DNA of 64,000 bases. Source: Adiantum capillus-veneris. Lineage: Eukaryota > Streptophyta > Polypodiopsida > Polypodiales > Pteridaceae. Below are positions 11,998-24,552 of the stretch, in pieces (within the stretch, counting starts at the first letter, position 1; the number at the start of each line of letters is the position of its first letter). Below the pieces are notes generated by a model. That model was not told the DNA's origin, did no database searches, and worked only from the letters and a program-made list of their open reading frames with translations. The DNA lies in assembly GCA_014529385.2 (NCBI GenBank), contig CM043944.1:52883268-52947267 (forward strand), read 5' to 3'. The position numbers and the translations under genes are program-made.

Positions 11998-14973
11998 AAA
12001 GAGAATCCCAAAATTGTGTCTTCGTACGCAAGGCACTTTTTTAGTAGGAATCAAATTCTTAACTGTTCACTTTTATACCACCCACCCCCCCCCCCCTCTT
12101 TCAAAGCCACAGAGCCATTAGAATCCATCATAGCAAAGCTGCAAAAGATACACTTTTGCCCTCTTTTATGCTAATTTTCTCTCTTAATCATGGCATACAC
12201 TCTCTCGATTGAGTAGCTCTTGCTCTCTTGTCTTTCATATATTTATACTATTGTAATTCATCGATCGTTTTTGTTGAATTTATTTTGATTTAATAATCAA
12301 AGTGTTGTGAAAATGTTGGGAAGATTTCATCAGGAAGCCAACAAGAGCGAATCCGAAAAACTTAGAGAACTTGAGGATGTATGAAAAAACAGATTAATAG
12401 AAATTTGCACACACAAACGCTAACAAATTATCAAAAAGGGAAAATAGTCACCCCCTTCTCTTTTCGAGAGTCGCGAACCAGCATCAAGGTTGACAGTGCA
12501 TTGTGGTATCTACTACGGGAGTCCCACATGCCAAGAATTTTGTAGGCAATGGAGCTCGTAGCCGAACTTCAATGTGGAACATCCTTCCTTAGAAACCCTC
12601 CTTGCCCATGCACGTGAAAAATCCCTTAGTGAGCTTAATATCTTGAATCTTGAATTAATAATGCTTCTATGAAATCCTAAGAGCAGCAACAATAGTTCAG
12701 CAACTACAATCGTGTGTAGATTGCGGCAGCCACCACGAGCAGTGCAAAGGTGGTCGACAGGAGCGAGAGAAGAGAGAGAGCGGTGAGAGCTACGAGAAAG
12801 AGAGAGCAAGAGAGCTTCCCCCTTTGAGCTATGGAGCACTATTCTATGCACTCCTCCTTCCTCTTAGCTTCAAATTCACCCTTATCCCTCAAATCTTCAT
12901 TAATTCACTCATTTGTGGATTAAGGTGTATGTGAATCCGTTTACACACGAATCTACGTGTAAGCTTTGATACCAATGTTACAAAAATGCATAAACCATTA
13001 CGGGCTTACCTGACCAAGAGGGGTAGGTCGTCTAGCTCTCTACCCAGCCAACGAGACAATGAGAACTTCACCTCATCCCTTGACCCTTTATATGTGTGGC
13101 ATGTCTAGTTCAGACGCCCAGGCCCTACGGTCGGGCGGTCTTGCCGTGAATCCCGCCTTGCCGACTCTACGGCCAGAAGAAGGCGGTCAACCTAGTCACC
13201 ATTGTTACAGGCTACGAGACAATATAGGAGTTGCTTTGACTGTGACTTACCCAAGGTATTATTGGGCCTCATAATATTCTAATTGAAATTAACTATGAGA
13301 GTTTCCCTATGATAATACAGATTAGGAAATAGTTACCTCTATAGAGCTTTGATACTAGTTGTTGGAAATTCTGGTGGGTAGATTAAGATTGCATTCATAG
13401 TGTTAATACCACAATTCAATTAAATACGTAATTATGGAGTCAACCAAGATAATGGAAACTTCGTTTAATTAACTCGTCAATTGGATACATTCCTCTCTCT
13501 TTCACAATGTGTGTAGAGATAGGAGACATTCATAGGAAAAGTGGTGTAGATATGGTTTCTATTGATTGGAGAATGCTTACCTAAAATTATAGTGGTGGAA
13601 TCCATGACCCATACAAGTGGTTTGATAAAGTAAAAGAGATGAGGCTCCAAGTGGCAAAGAGACAACTCATGGGGTACTTGGCACATATACATGGACAATC
13701 TAGAAAAGATATACATGGGAAGGAACAAATTGTTTTTGCCACAACACTTATGCATCTATTTTTGGTTTGTTGAATAAGACATGATTGGGACTTGTGTATT
13801 TATAGAGGAAGTCATTAGTGGATTTGTGGTGTATCTTGGCAAGAAGTACTAGGAGGCGGTATAAGGTGTGATTAGATACTTGAATGATATTGAAAAGAGC
13901 TACGCACTTTTTTTGGCGGCAAAGAAGCATGTGTGGATGGTTACATGTATAAAGAGTAAGCAGGGAATGTTAGATAACAGATGGTATAAATTAGGCTATT
14001 TCTTCACGTTTACTAGTCATGTAGTTTTATGGTGATCTTGTTTCCAAGATTCAACATCTCAATCTACCACAAAAGCAGTGTACGTTTGTGCATCAAAATC
14101 TGGCAAGGAAGCTATATGCCTTGTCTAGTGGGAGATATAGGAATTATTGCACATGTTCAAGTTTTGTGTTCTGATCTTCTCCTTGCTGGGATTACATAAG
14201 GATGTTTATGATGATGTTTTACATGCCCAATAACCATTTGTTTCTTAATGTTGTAGCAAGGTTAACAATATATAAGGCCTATATAATGACGTAAGGGGAA
14301 GAGTATGTGTACTAACCCTCGAGCTCTTACATTGGGCATTGGCTTTGATACGATTGTCATGGTAGTCTAGGTGGTTTTCACCCTAATGTTCAAAAGACAC
14401 ATGCACTAATTTACAAAGGAAGCTTAGCTTGTTCTACTTGTTGGGATTGCATCTTGATGTGCAAGATCATATCTTCTATTGCCAAAAATGCTTGAGAGCC
14501 TTTTTTCATCCTTGATAGAGGCATAACACCAAGTTCACCATCTCGAATGATTGTGAACAAAATGTGAAGCTTATGTTGTGTCATCATAAGGGGAGACTGT
14601 GAACTCTATTAGTAGAAGCTCGGAACTAGATTGTTTATGATTGTCATGATTATCCAAGGGCAAGTTGGCCTAGTGTTCACAAGCATATATGCACTAGTAC
14701 AAAGGTAATTCTACTCCACCATACTTAGAAAGTGTGTAACATTATGTAAGGCTTAAATTTTCCTAATACAAGCAAAAAATAGTTCGATGGAAATTCCCAT
14801 TTGACACATTGCCACTATCATTCCAATAGTCACGAGTCCATCATGGAAAACATGGCTAATAATAGCTACCATCCTACATGTTTTGTGCGTAAATCCAACA
14901 ACTATCATCATATTTTCATCAAGAAAATATTTACTAGCAAGATTGAATACTTTCTCCAAAACTAGTGTGGCAA
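11998..14973. other. No recognised gene; two LTR/primer-site-like junctions
   Basis: No convincing coding region is visible in about 3 kb. Two places look like minus-strand LTR/primer-site junctions: GCTTTGATACCA at 12963-12974 followed by TGTTACA (12976), and GCTTTGATACTAG at 13346-13358 followed by TGTTGG (13360). Both are near-matches to the complement of a TGGTATCAAAGC primer site. The implied LTR in each case lies to the right, but I cannot find its far end. A GC-richer block (13000-13210) is unassigned. Confidence 0.45.
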
Positions 14974-14981
14974 TATCTTTT

Positions 14982-15353
14982 AGGAAAATATACCAAAATA
15001 CCCCTCTAATTGTGGAAATTCCCAAAATACCCCTCAAATTTCACAAATTCTCAAAATACCCTCGTATCTATTCTGGTTGGATTGCTCAAGATTTTCCAAT
15101 CTTTATTCCTTTTCGACAACTGAGATCCATTTGTGAGTGCTTAGCATGTAATTTGTCACAAATTACCTCGCAAAAAAAAGGACAATTATGTCTAAAAATA
15201 AGAAAGCAATTCATCTCCAAACCTACATAACCAATGTAAATTCTGGCATTTTGGGAACTTATGACAAAATATTGGAGGCATTCTGGGAATTTTTTAAAAT
15301 TTGAGTATTTCGGGAATTTCCACAAAGTAGAGAGGTATTTTGGTAATTTTCCC
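14982..15353. mobile_element. Non-autonomous inverted-repeat element (Mutator-type MITE candidate)
   Basis: The left end (GGAAAATATACCAAAATACC and onward to about 15040) is the reverse complement, with about ten differences over 58 bp, of the right end (about 15296-15353). The flanks share TATCTTTT (14974-14981 and 15354-15361). Counting one mismatched base makes the duplication 9 bp, which would fit the Mutator superfamily; an 8-bp reading would fit hAT. The G-G-AAAAT terminus favours Mutator-like. There is no transposase. Confidence 0.8.
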
Positions 15354-15361
15354 TATCTTTT

Positions 15362-15899
15362 GATTGTTTACTTTTGTAAATATAGTTAGTATTGAAAGGT
15401 ACTTTCATAGTAGTTTAAAAAATAAGTAAAACCGTGTTGTTTATATAAAACACGGGGTCAATTATCTACTTAGTTAACTAAAACAAGTTCGCACACCGAC
15501 CATTGGGTTACTAATTTTGAAGGTCTAGTGGGTCCCATACTTTTGCTTAGCTTAAACATGAGCTCCTACATGGTGTCAAGAAGTTTTGGTGTCAAGAAGT
15601 TTGTAAAGCCAAATCTTATTAGCACCAATGTTTGGAAAAAGTGTTGTCTCAACTTACAATCATGCCACTGTAAGGATTCAAAAAAATGCCAAATTGAGAG
15701 GAGCAAGAGAAAAAGGGGAAAAATATAGTTTAGATTTTACAAAATATAGTGGAGAAAATAGCAAAAAGTAGCTAAAATATCCTATTGGAGAAATGAATAT
15801 AGGAAGTATCTATAGTACCATGAGGACCATTTTGGAGGTAACTCACAAAGTGTTTGAAAGGGGAAGTTGATTACATTGATGGAGTGTAGGACCTTGTCA
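15362..15899. other. 3' flank of the lipoxygenase gene
   Basis: No coding sequence is recognised. The region should contain the 3' untranslated part and polyadenylation signal of the lipoxygenase on the minus strand, but no single clear AATAAA-type signal stands out close to the stop. An 18-bp segment, GTGTCAAGAAGTTTTG-like, is duplicated near 15572-15605. Confidence 0.45.
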
Positions 15900-18181
15900 T
15901 CATATCGACGTGCTATTTGGTATACCCATGTTGGTGATACCTTCTTTGGAGCTAGGATACATAAGAGTGTAAGGTACTTGGACGTCGCCATATCTATTAA
16001 ACAGCTTTGGATTACTGTTTCTTTCATTGATATTCCGCTCCACTGCAACAAGCCTGTCTTGAAACCTTTTAAAGGCATGCATCACCTCTGCATTGTTGGT
16101 CCAATATGGTGACGACCTCTGCCCAAGGTACTCCTCATTGGAAGCATGTGTTGACAGGAGCTCAATGATGGCAAGACCAAGAATTGCTTGGAAAGGCGAT
16201 GATATCGATGACAGAAAGAAAGACTCCGGATTTTCAAAAAAGGAATCATATTCAGGGGTACCTGGAGAAGGCACAAGTCGACGCCCCATTGTCGGCCTAT
16301 ATGGAAAGTGCCCTGCGAATGGGTATTGGCCAAAATTCACAGCAGCGTGATGGGCAGATGCCAACCATATGATAGTCGTCAATACCGACGCTAGACTGTC
16401 GATGCTATGCATTGAAGGCCACCATGGTTCATCTTTCTTGTCACCATGCCCCTTTTCTATCACTTCTTGCCACCATCTTTGTAGCTCGACGTCATGCTTC
16501 ACATCCATGTCTGCTTTGTAGTAAATGGCTACATAGTCCCCCACCCATGTCTGTACTGCCTCCCACACTTCCAATCCATCTACTGCATACGGATAGTCCT
16601 CTATCAATAGTCTCACTCCATGTTTGGCATTTGAATCCTGCACCGCCATTCCTCTGATTCGACCCATGAAATGAGTTATCATAGCCATCAAACAATTTTA
16701 GGCATCCAAGACTATTCTGGTAATTTTCCTTCTTAAAAGCTCACCTTTTGATTAAATCAGCTGGTAAACCTTGCTCGTTGAATTGCCAGCCCTTGTACAT
16801 TGCAGACGATAGCTCAAGGGAATACCTTCCTACTGTGAATGTCCGCTCAACAAGCCCACCCTGGAGTACATTTCCTGTATCTGCATTGAGAAGAATCTTT
16901 CGAGCTATAGCATTGATGTTCAACGTATTCTTGAAATGAGGGAGGAGCAATATCATTAAAGGATGCATAGCACTGAGCTGCCGATGAGAGGCGATGATGA
17001 AGGGCTCTATGGAAGCATGGGTCCTTACACTACAAAAACAAGACCAAAAAACCAGCACCCATGCGTTATTTTGAGAGCATACACATGCACAAGCATAACA
17101 AATGAAAGGCCACAATCCGAAAATGTCACTTACAAATGGCTGACAAGTTGATGTACTGGTGTATCGTTAAGAATGGCATGAGTTTTTGCAAGCTTCCATA
17201 GCCCATGTTGATGCTTATCAGAAGTAAGGGGGGGGACAAACACTCTATCAAGGCTTCCTTTCTCTGCAGGCAGGCTCAACTCTATGGCTACTGGCATCAA
17301 AGCACCTTTCTTTGTTAGAAAGAAAATAGATCGAGAGGCATACGCCTTGTGATTCTGCAATGCATTGATCCTCTTAATGAATGGTAAGAAGGCATCATGG
17401 TAGTCCAGCATGTAGAGCTTGTTTTGCCTCAATGCCTGAATGTACAGGCGCAAATACAAAATCGAAAGTTAATTAAGAGCCGAAAATAGCACAACCTTAA
17501 TTTGCTAGCTTGCCTCGTTCTATGTACAATGTAGAAAGGCATTATGGATAGATTATCTGCATGGACACCTAGATTAGCTACCTTGCCATCTTGTAACCAC
17601 ATCATCACCATCATCATCTATCTTCCAAGCAGTGACTGCATGGCAACTAATTGCAAGGATTCCTACAAAAGGAGTGAGGTGTGGCCGGTCAAGTCAGGTG
17701 AAGATTTTTCAACTTGGTCATTAATGGTCATGCTTAGGATCATTTATGTGGCTATCCAGTCTCTCACAGTTTGTACAGAGCTTGGCCATTAATGGTCATG
17801 CTTAGGATCATTTATGGTCATGCTTAGCCCGGGTTTTGACTCTTTATATGGCTATCCAGTCTCTCGCAGTATTGGATAGAGCAACTTGTTTCACTACATG
17901 AAAATACAGGAAAAGAAGGAAACCCCAAATTCAGACCTAACATGACCAACTGGACCAAACTGAAAGTGTTTACTTGAGGGAATCCCAATTCCTCAGGTAA
18001 CCTCTGAAGCCATATCCCTTCACGAGTACTCATCCTTAGCATTTATCATAAATCACTTCTGTTGCACATTACACCTACACCCATATATATAGGGAGGTAG
18101 GGTTGGGTAGGGCAAACACCCAAAAGGAAAAATGTTGGAACTTGGAAGAACCTAAAAACCAGAGAGAGAAGAGATAATGAT

Positions 18182-18221
<40 letters not shown>

Positions 18222-19676
18222 CTAACACCAGATGGGGTCCCAAACCCCCTCCAAGGGCCCCCCTCTCTAGATCACTAGAGAGGTTTTTGCTTTAGATTGC
18301 ATGAATGTTAATACAATGGTTCTAAATGGTCCTAGATGTTGAGATGTTGATGGGATCTTGCTATTGATGCGTGGATCTACGATGCTAAGGCTGAAAACTG
18401 AAAACGTTGGGCTGATTTGACTTTAACTGCAACCTGACAATGAGACTAGGCCGCAATCTGATAACGCTTGGCTGATTCTGCTACTGAAGTTGGCGATGGG
18501 CTGATGGGTGAAAACGTTGGCAATAGCTTTGCCCAGCCAAGCCTTCAGGTTATATTAAAGGTCACCCCGAGGGTCACCATTTCCACAAGTCAATCACTAC
18601 CACAGCACCAACAGCACCCAGCCTGGCGTTTTAAGCATGCAGCATCAAATCCACCTACAAAGTGCCTGGGCAAGTCTTGCTTACAAGCTCACTAAGGTGC
18701 CAGTTGCTAGGTTGTCCTAAACCCTAGAAGTAGGAGTTAGCTTGTCCACATGCACATGACAGGCAGTCATTCATCATGGTTTCACTCTTTAACATTTTCT
18801 CTCGCTCTCACACGCTACTCCATCCGCACACTTACATTTACATCACTGCTCGTCCGTCTCGTTGAAGTCCATGCAACACGAAGTTCTTGTCTCTTGCAAA
18901 GTCTTTCTACTCAAGGTGATTTTGGTGGCCCAAAAGGTGGAAATTGACCAAACAATTCATGCACACGAAGCCACGCAACAATGCCGTAAATTGCTCCACT
19001 CTTTAACTATTCCTAATCGTCCTTTGTTGCCATTTTCCATAGACTTTATATCAGTGAGAGAAAATATGAAAGCAAAAGATCAAAACAACAGCACAAACCG
19101 ATAGTTACAGGAGATGGTCATTTTAAAGCTTGCATTCCCCCATTCCTTTTCCAAGGTTTTGCATTCCAAATACCCATTTCGTGTTTTAGACATGACTATC
19201 CATAACAAAGAATGGCAATTCATGCCCGTTTCTGTTCCCCGTTCCATGTTCCGATTTTCCGTTCCCGATCACTATGGCACAAACATTTACTCACACCATG
19301 AAGACCCCTTTACCCAACCACTCATCACCTCACATGCACACAGCTGCATGAGCACACACCTTACACAAACTAGTGTGCATGCGCCCACATCGTACACAAA
19401 CGTGACAAGCACGTGCAGAATGCGAGCAAGGAAAGAGTTCAATATCCTAATAGAGGCAAACACCTAAAACCTGAAAACGAAAACAGCAAAAAGAGAAAAA
19501 GAAAAAAAAAAAAGAGGATCACATATAAGGGAAGGCAACACAAAAAGAACGTGACAAGTTGAAAACTAAAAGACATAGTACACAGGGCAAAAGGAAGAAG
19601 GCGCACGGTGCCGAGGGCAGATCGAAGCAACGCTGGGCAGAGGCGCTTGCAGGCCATGCGGCAAACTTTTCCTTCG

Positions 19677-19707
<31 letters not shown>

Positions 19708-22087
19708 GCTGCCAGCAAACCCAATAAGAAGATGAAGCGAGGTCTTGAAAACTAGCAGCAACAGACCCACAGCCCCTTTAAGGACAGGCCGCCCATCAAT
19801 GTGCATCAAACACAGAGTGGCAATGTAGATCAATGCAGAGATCAAACCTGCAGAATAAAGCAAAGGCTATGTAAGCTGCAACCCCACTTCTGTCATTTCA
19901 CTTGCTTTTCTGGAATAATGAAGTTCTATAGGCGCGGCTCTGTGAGGGAGCCTGTCCTTTAAAGCTGTCATGGAACCTCTCTCGTTCTCTTCATGTTAAG
20001 CTTAAGTTCCCAAAGTAATCAGGAGGCAACTTCTCCTCCTGGTTTTGCCTCAGTTATCTTTATTTTCTGTGTTGAGAGGGTTTCCCCTGGACATATCCAT
20101 TTTCAACTGGTTTTCATTCCTCCTCTCAATTTTGAAATATGGCATTGGGAATCGAAACCAGATCACCAGGCTTCAATCCCGATAGCTCGACTTTGTGCGC
20201 ACCCAACCAGACAATTGGCTACTGTCCTGTTTGCATAGTAGTACAGTCTCACAGCCTTCTGAGATTTGTTATTATGTAGATTCAGGGTTTAGGGTTTAGG
20301 GTTCAAGCAAGAGCAAAAGATGCTCGAGAACATGACCGCGAAAAACACGAATTGAAATGAAACCGAAGTTATGGAAAAGGAGGGCCTACCTCTGCAGCAG
20401 TCATTCCCTCCAAGTAGGGCTCTATGTGATCCGGTCTGATGGCAGAGACTGGCGGTCCATATTCTTGGGGATCAAGCTTACTCACAGGAGGGAAGACCTA
20501 CAGAAAAGCCTCATTTGTGAACTCATTCAGAAGGAGTTCTAAAATCCCAAGAAAAGTGCAGTGCATGCTTACTTTCACCCTCTCAATGGTGAAGGGATGC
20601 ATCCCACCAAGAGTCTGACGACCGAATTCGACATCAGTATTCCATGCATCCTTGTTTTCTACACCATCAATGCATGCATATGAGTATTATACTGACATTC
20701 CTACTTTAAAGAATCTTATGATTTCTCTATGTTTCTAGTTCTCAATGTACAAATTCACCATGCAATCAATAAGCAAAAGGTTGTTTTTCAGACATACTAT
20801 GGATGACAAGGGGAAGTGGAAATTTAAGAAGGCTTGTATTGCCCGTGCTCCTATCAGTAGTTAGCTGGGATAAGATCTCATAAGCAGGCCTCATATACTC
20901 TTCTTCTTCTTCTTTACTAGCTTGTAAAGACGGCGTGGCTGGAAGATCTATCCCTTTTGCATAGAGATTGTAAACATCTTTCATGGTCTTGAATTGCTCA
21001 ATGCCCTTGAAAACGGACTTCACTGCAGGTAAAAGGAGGTGAGACACCGCTTTGATCGCACCAGCTGTAAAATCTGCGGTCTTTGTGTAGTCAAATATCT
21101 CATCTCTCGGAATATATATGAGCTCCAAGAGAGAAACTGGTTTCTCTGTTTTTGGATCTGTAAGAACCAATAAAAAATCAAAAGCATTGACAGGCAATTA
21201 TTGTGCTACCTTTCCTTAGTAGAGAGGATCCAAGACCCCCAATACAATACAAATTCCAGTGGTGAATGCCACACCGATGCAATCTTTCATAGCTTAACAA
21301 CACACTTGTGATTAATGTAATGCAAATCCCAAAAAATAGACGAGTATATGGCGAAACACATCAGTCGTAATGCTTCGTTCAAAACCATAGCCACAAACAT
21401 GTAGGCAAGCATGCACTTCAGCAATGACCAAAATGCATAGACATTTCACCCCATGTTTCAACACACACAATTTCAAGCTTGGAAGCACATGTCTCTATGT
21501 CCTAACTGTAGGCCACCATCCAATAAAACTTACCTGACTTGTTGCGTTCACGGCCCGTGCGGCATCTTCTTGGATAAGGAAACTCTTTTGATCCTCCTAA
21601 AGTAGGTCTTGCATTGTTCTCTCCTTCATCGGGGGTCCCAAGGTCATTGTAAACATCATAATCATAAATTCTATCGACATTTTTTCTTTCTCCCGTTCCA
21701 TCACCTTGTAGCATTTTGAGCTCCTCATTTCGCAAACCCATAAGGCCTGGTGGTGTTTGATTGGGGAGGTAGGCCTATGTGCATAAAATGCAGGACTATC
21801 AAGAGATGTATAATGCCAAAAAACTGTGGAACAAGCATCCATGTCCATAACAACATAAATATATATCTACACATACGTGTGCTTGTGTGTGTGTATGTGT
21901 GTGTAGAAGATGGTTGTTACTAGGTCTTTCTACTAGATAGAAGAAAAATTATACATATAAAGCTTACCATACCCATAGACAAGTAGACCAAAAGGGAAGA
22001 GGGCCAAGGAAGAGAGTGAAGAAAATCAAGCCTTTCATTATACACACATGATATGTGTGCATGTAAACGTGTACGTACAACGTTTAG

Positions 22088-22124
<37 letters not shown>

Positions 22125-23563
22125 CGCATACAATCAGACATGATACATGTATAGACAATAGAAAAACATGCATAATAGGTGGGAGAGGAGTGAAATGAAT
22201 CAAAGATGAGCTTCCCTTAAACCATTAATTGATGAGGTTAGATTTCTATGCCCCTTTGCCTTTCAGAAAATGCAGCGTAAGCGACAACATTCCGAAACTA
22301 CAATACTTGACCCAAAGGACCTTGAATCATCCGCACCTGATTGGTGAAAAAAACACGGGGGCTGTTGTAGTTGGTGGCATTGTAGATCCAAGAGTGACAA
22401 GAAAAATAAAGATGCTGGCCAGGATTATCAGGATCGTGAAGAGTTGCTGACTCAAGGTAAAACTCGTCGTGATGGTGGTTCTTCACAAGAAGGGCACCTG
22501 GACGACCAAATTCTTTGTCTATGGTAAAGGTGATGGAATATGTCGAGCCCTGATCCGCTGCCAGTTGATTGTGCTGTGCATCCCAATTTTGAAGCTCCGC
22601 ATTCTTGCTCACACGTGCTGCCCCATCAGTTGCTGCTTAGAAAAAATGCACTCTCTCATAAGCATTCAGGCTGCTTTATGAATACATTTGAATATAAGCC
22701 AGGAATCCAAGAAGCTCGCACATTCCAAAAAGGGTGGGTAGAATCATTGGTTGTTCTATGCAACTAGCACACTTGAGAAAGGAAGTAAGTGTGAGTGAGG
22801 ATGCATGTGTGTGTGGGTGGGTGTGCGTGGATGCGTCCACGGACATACTTCAGTGGTTGAGGTTTTCTATGATTGTTTCTAGCTTTTTGGACCCATCTTG
22901 AGTGGCCATATCTTGTGCATTCCTCTAATCCATGAAAATTTAGTTTTACCCAAAAGAATATGTGTGTGTGTGTGTGTGTGTGTGTGCGTGCGTGCGTGTG
23001 TGTGTGTGTACGCATGCATGTAGTGTTCTTTGTATGCTTGTGTGCTTCAGTATAGGAGATATTGCATGGACTTTATGTGGTTTACAATTCTGAGGTTTTG
23101 CAACAGAACTACAGCAATACGCTAAAAATGCGTATATGCAGCAAACCATACAGGGAATGAAATATTTGGGGAGAGAACAGCAGAATACCTGATAAGCTAT
23201 GAGAGCTTACAAGCTGAAACTTAACTTTTTGCCCCAAAAATTCATCAATCTGACCTCTTATGTGGGCAACCTGATGATCAAGAAAAAGAAGGAAAAAAAG
23301 GGTCCAAATTTTGTTTTTGCTAACTTTTAAAAAGTCCCCACATCTTTGAAGCTTTAAGGAAAAGGTAGGGGGGAAGAGACCTGGTCATTCAAATCAACAA
23401 AGCCTTTCCGACGAAGGAGAACTGTGCCGGAGAAATGCGGCAGAAGGCGGTCTTCAAGTTGTTGTTGCTGCTCATGATCAGCACTTGCATGTGGGAGAAA
23501 TAATCTCTTCACAAAAGCTGCCATCTTCTTTAGCAGCATCACTATAAATGAAATGCATTCCAT
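15900..23563 (-). CDS. LOX: Plant lipoxygenase, ten exons, 893 aa, apparently intact
   Basis: The enzyme adds O2 to polyunsaturated fatty acids, the entry step to oxylipins. Exons (minus strand): 23563-23381, 23270-23189, 22617-22337, 21774-21534, 21157-20798, 20658-20573, 20497-20390, 17435-17134, 17029-16745, 16653-15900. All introns are GT-AG, and the phases join to 894 codons including TGA. An N-terminal PLAT domain (about residues 45-185, with [14 protein letters not shown]) precedes the catalytic domain. By alignment to family motifs the iron ligands are His542, His547, His745, Asn749 and the C-terminal Ile893 (ending GIPNSTSI). The usual Trp after the second His is Phe548. Ala588 in NINA suggests S-type oxygenation; Thr611-Phe612 suggests 13-position attack, less surely. 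No clear plastid targeting peptide was found, although the first 25 residues are hydrophobic and basic. The start is the first ATG of exon 1; a later ATG at residue 14 is possible. Confidence 0.95.
18185..18219 (+). repeat. (GA)n microsatellite in LOX intron 7
   Basis: An uninterrupted GA run of about 35 bp. Confidence 0.97.
19677..19704 (+). repeat. (TC)n microsatellite in LOX intron 7
   Basis: An uninterrupted TC run of about 28 bp. Confidence 0.95.
22090..22120 (+). repeat. (TG)n microsatellite in LOX intron 3
   Basis: An uninterrupted TG run inside the 562-bp third intron. Confidence 0.95.
22961..23009 (+). repeat. (TG)n/(CG) microsatellite in LOX intron 2
   Basis: A TG run interrupted by TGCG units, within the second intron. 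Confidence 0.93.
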
Positions 23564-24074
23564 TTTTGTTGCAAACCACAGGGAATATAAGAATCAGTAT
23601 CCGTTTCTAAAAAAGCACTTAACAGCCAGACACAAACTTTTGCTCGTAAACCGAATTAAAAAACCCTTGACAGGAAAATGAAAGCTTTTAACAAGCCCAC
23701 TTTCTTGCTTGAGCACCCACTGCCCACAACAAAGCAAGCTCAAGAAAATGGCTAATCTGTCTGCTTAAAAGAAGGGTTTTTTTTTCAAGTAAAAAAAAGA
23801 AAATCCTGGGCACGGACACAGAGAGCTAGAGAGAGAGCTGGTTCTATGTTTCTGCATAGCCAAGCTTAACAAGGGAGCAAGTTGACGGTGGCTCTCCCAC
23901 AGCTTAAAAAGAAATAAGGGAATTTACGTACACTGCAGATTTAAAGTAAAAAACACTCTATTCTAAAGAAGCTAGGGACCTTACTGTGCAGCTTTGATGT
24001 AGCAAAGACTCATTCCAAAATGCTAGGCTAATGCCTTTTCTTAGAAGCCAGACGCACCGTGCTGGCAATGTGTG

Positions 24075-24127
<53 letters not shown>

Positions 24128-24160
24128 GGGCGACTCTTAAGCTTTGAAGTTTAAACGCGC

Positions 24161-24198
<38 letters not shown>

Positions 24199-24478
24199 GA
24201 GTTCCCAATTGATTTGGCTACGTCTTGAGTTTGAAACGATCTACATGTACCTCAAGGCTCACACTGTACACACACAGTTTCCCTCTATTATAAGGGTACT
24301 TCCACACTAAGGCTGGTGTCACACTGGGACGGGGAATGGATGGCCATGTTGATTTGGCATCCGCTCATTCGCCGTTGCAAAAAGAGAAAGCTGGCCGCGA
24401 GAGGATGTCAGAGGGGCGGCTTCGCATGCCTGGCCAACTTTCCAAATGTGCGGCCATCTGCAAAAGTACACGCGCGAT
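23564..24478 (-). promoter_or_regulatory. Upstream region of the lipoxygenase gene
   Basis: No other gene is recognised here, so promoter and 5' leader of the lipoxygenase should lie in it. I see no unambiguous TATA box near the start codon. A long GA run and an opposed TC run sit about 520-630 bp upstream of the ATG. Confidence 0.4.
24079..24195. repeat. Opposed GA and TC runs with short spacer
   Basis: (GA)n at 24079-24123 and (TC)n at 24161-24195 flank a spacer of about 37 bp. The two arms are reverse complements, so a single strand could form a long hairpin. Confidence 0.93.
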
Positions 24479-24479
24479 A

Positions 24480-24552
24480 GCAGTTGAGAGGGTTTGAGCC
24501 CTGACTTGCAACGCCAAGGACGGATGATCTACCACTTGGGCTACTCTCATTG
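24480..24552 (-). mobile_element. tRNA-like sequence, possible SINE head
   Basis: On the minus strand TAGCCCAAGTGG (24543-24532) resembles the internal A box and GGCTCAAACCCT (24500-24489) the B box of a tRNA promoter, 31 bp apart. No full cloverleaf or CCA-ready acceptor stem is apparent, which favours a SINE head or tRNA pseudogene over a working tRNA gene. Confidence 0.35.

Larger units (their letters stand above)
17436..20389 (-). other. Lipoxygenase intron 7 (2954 bp)
   Basis: All other introns of this gene are 75-571 bp, so this one is conspicuous. It contains a GA run (18185-18219), a TC run (19677-19704), short direct repeats of a CATTAATGGTCATGCTTAGGATC motif near 17720-17820, and three TTTAGGG units at 20284-20302. 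I see no coding region or clear terminal repeats in it. Its length suggests absorbed transposon DNA. Confidence 0.8.

Noticed and set aside
16093-16657. Plus-strand frames opposite lipoxygenase exon 10
   Set aside because: They are antisense shadows of a strongly conserved coding exon.
20284-20302. Telomere-type repeats as a chromosome end or fusion site
   Set aside because: Only about three units are present and they lie inside a lipoxygenase intron.
24480-24552. Functional tRNA gene on the minus strand
   Set aside because: The boxes are present but no consistent acceptor stem and anticodon arm could be drawn.
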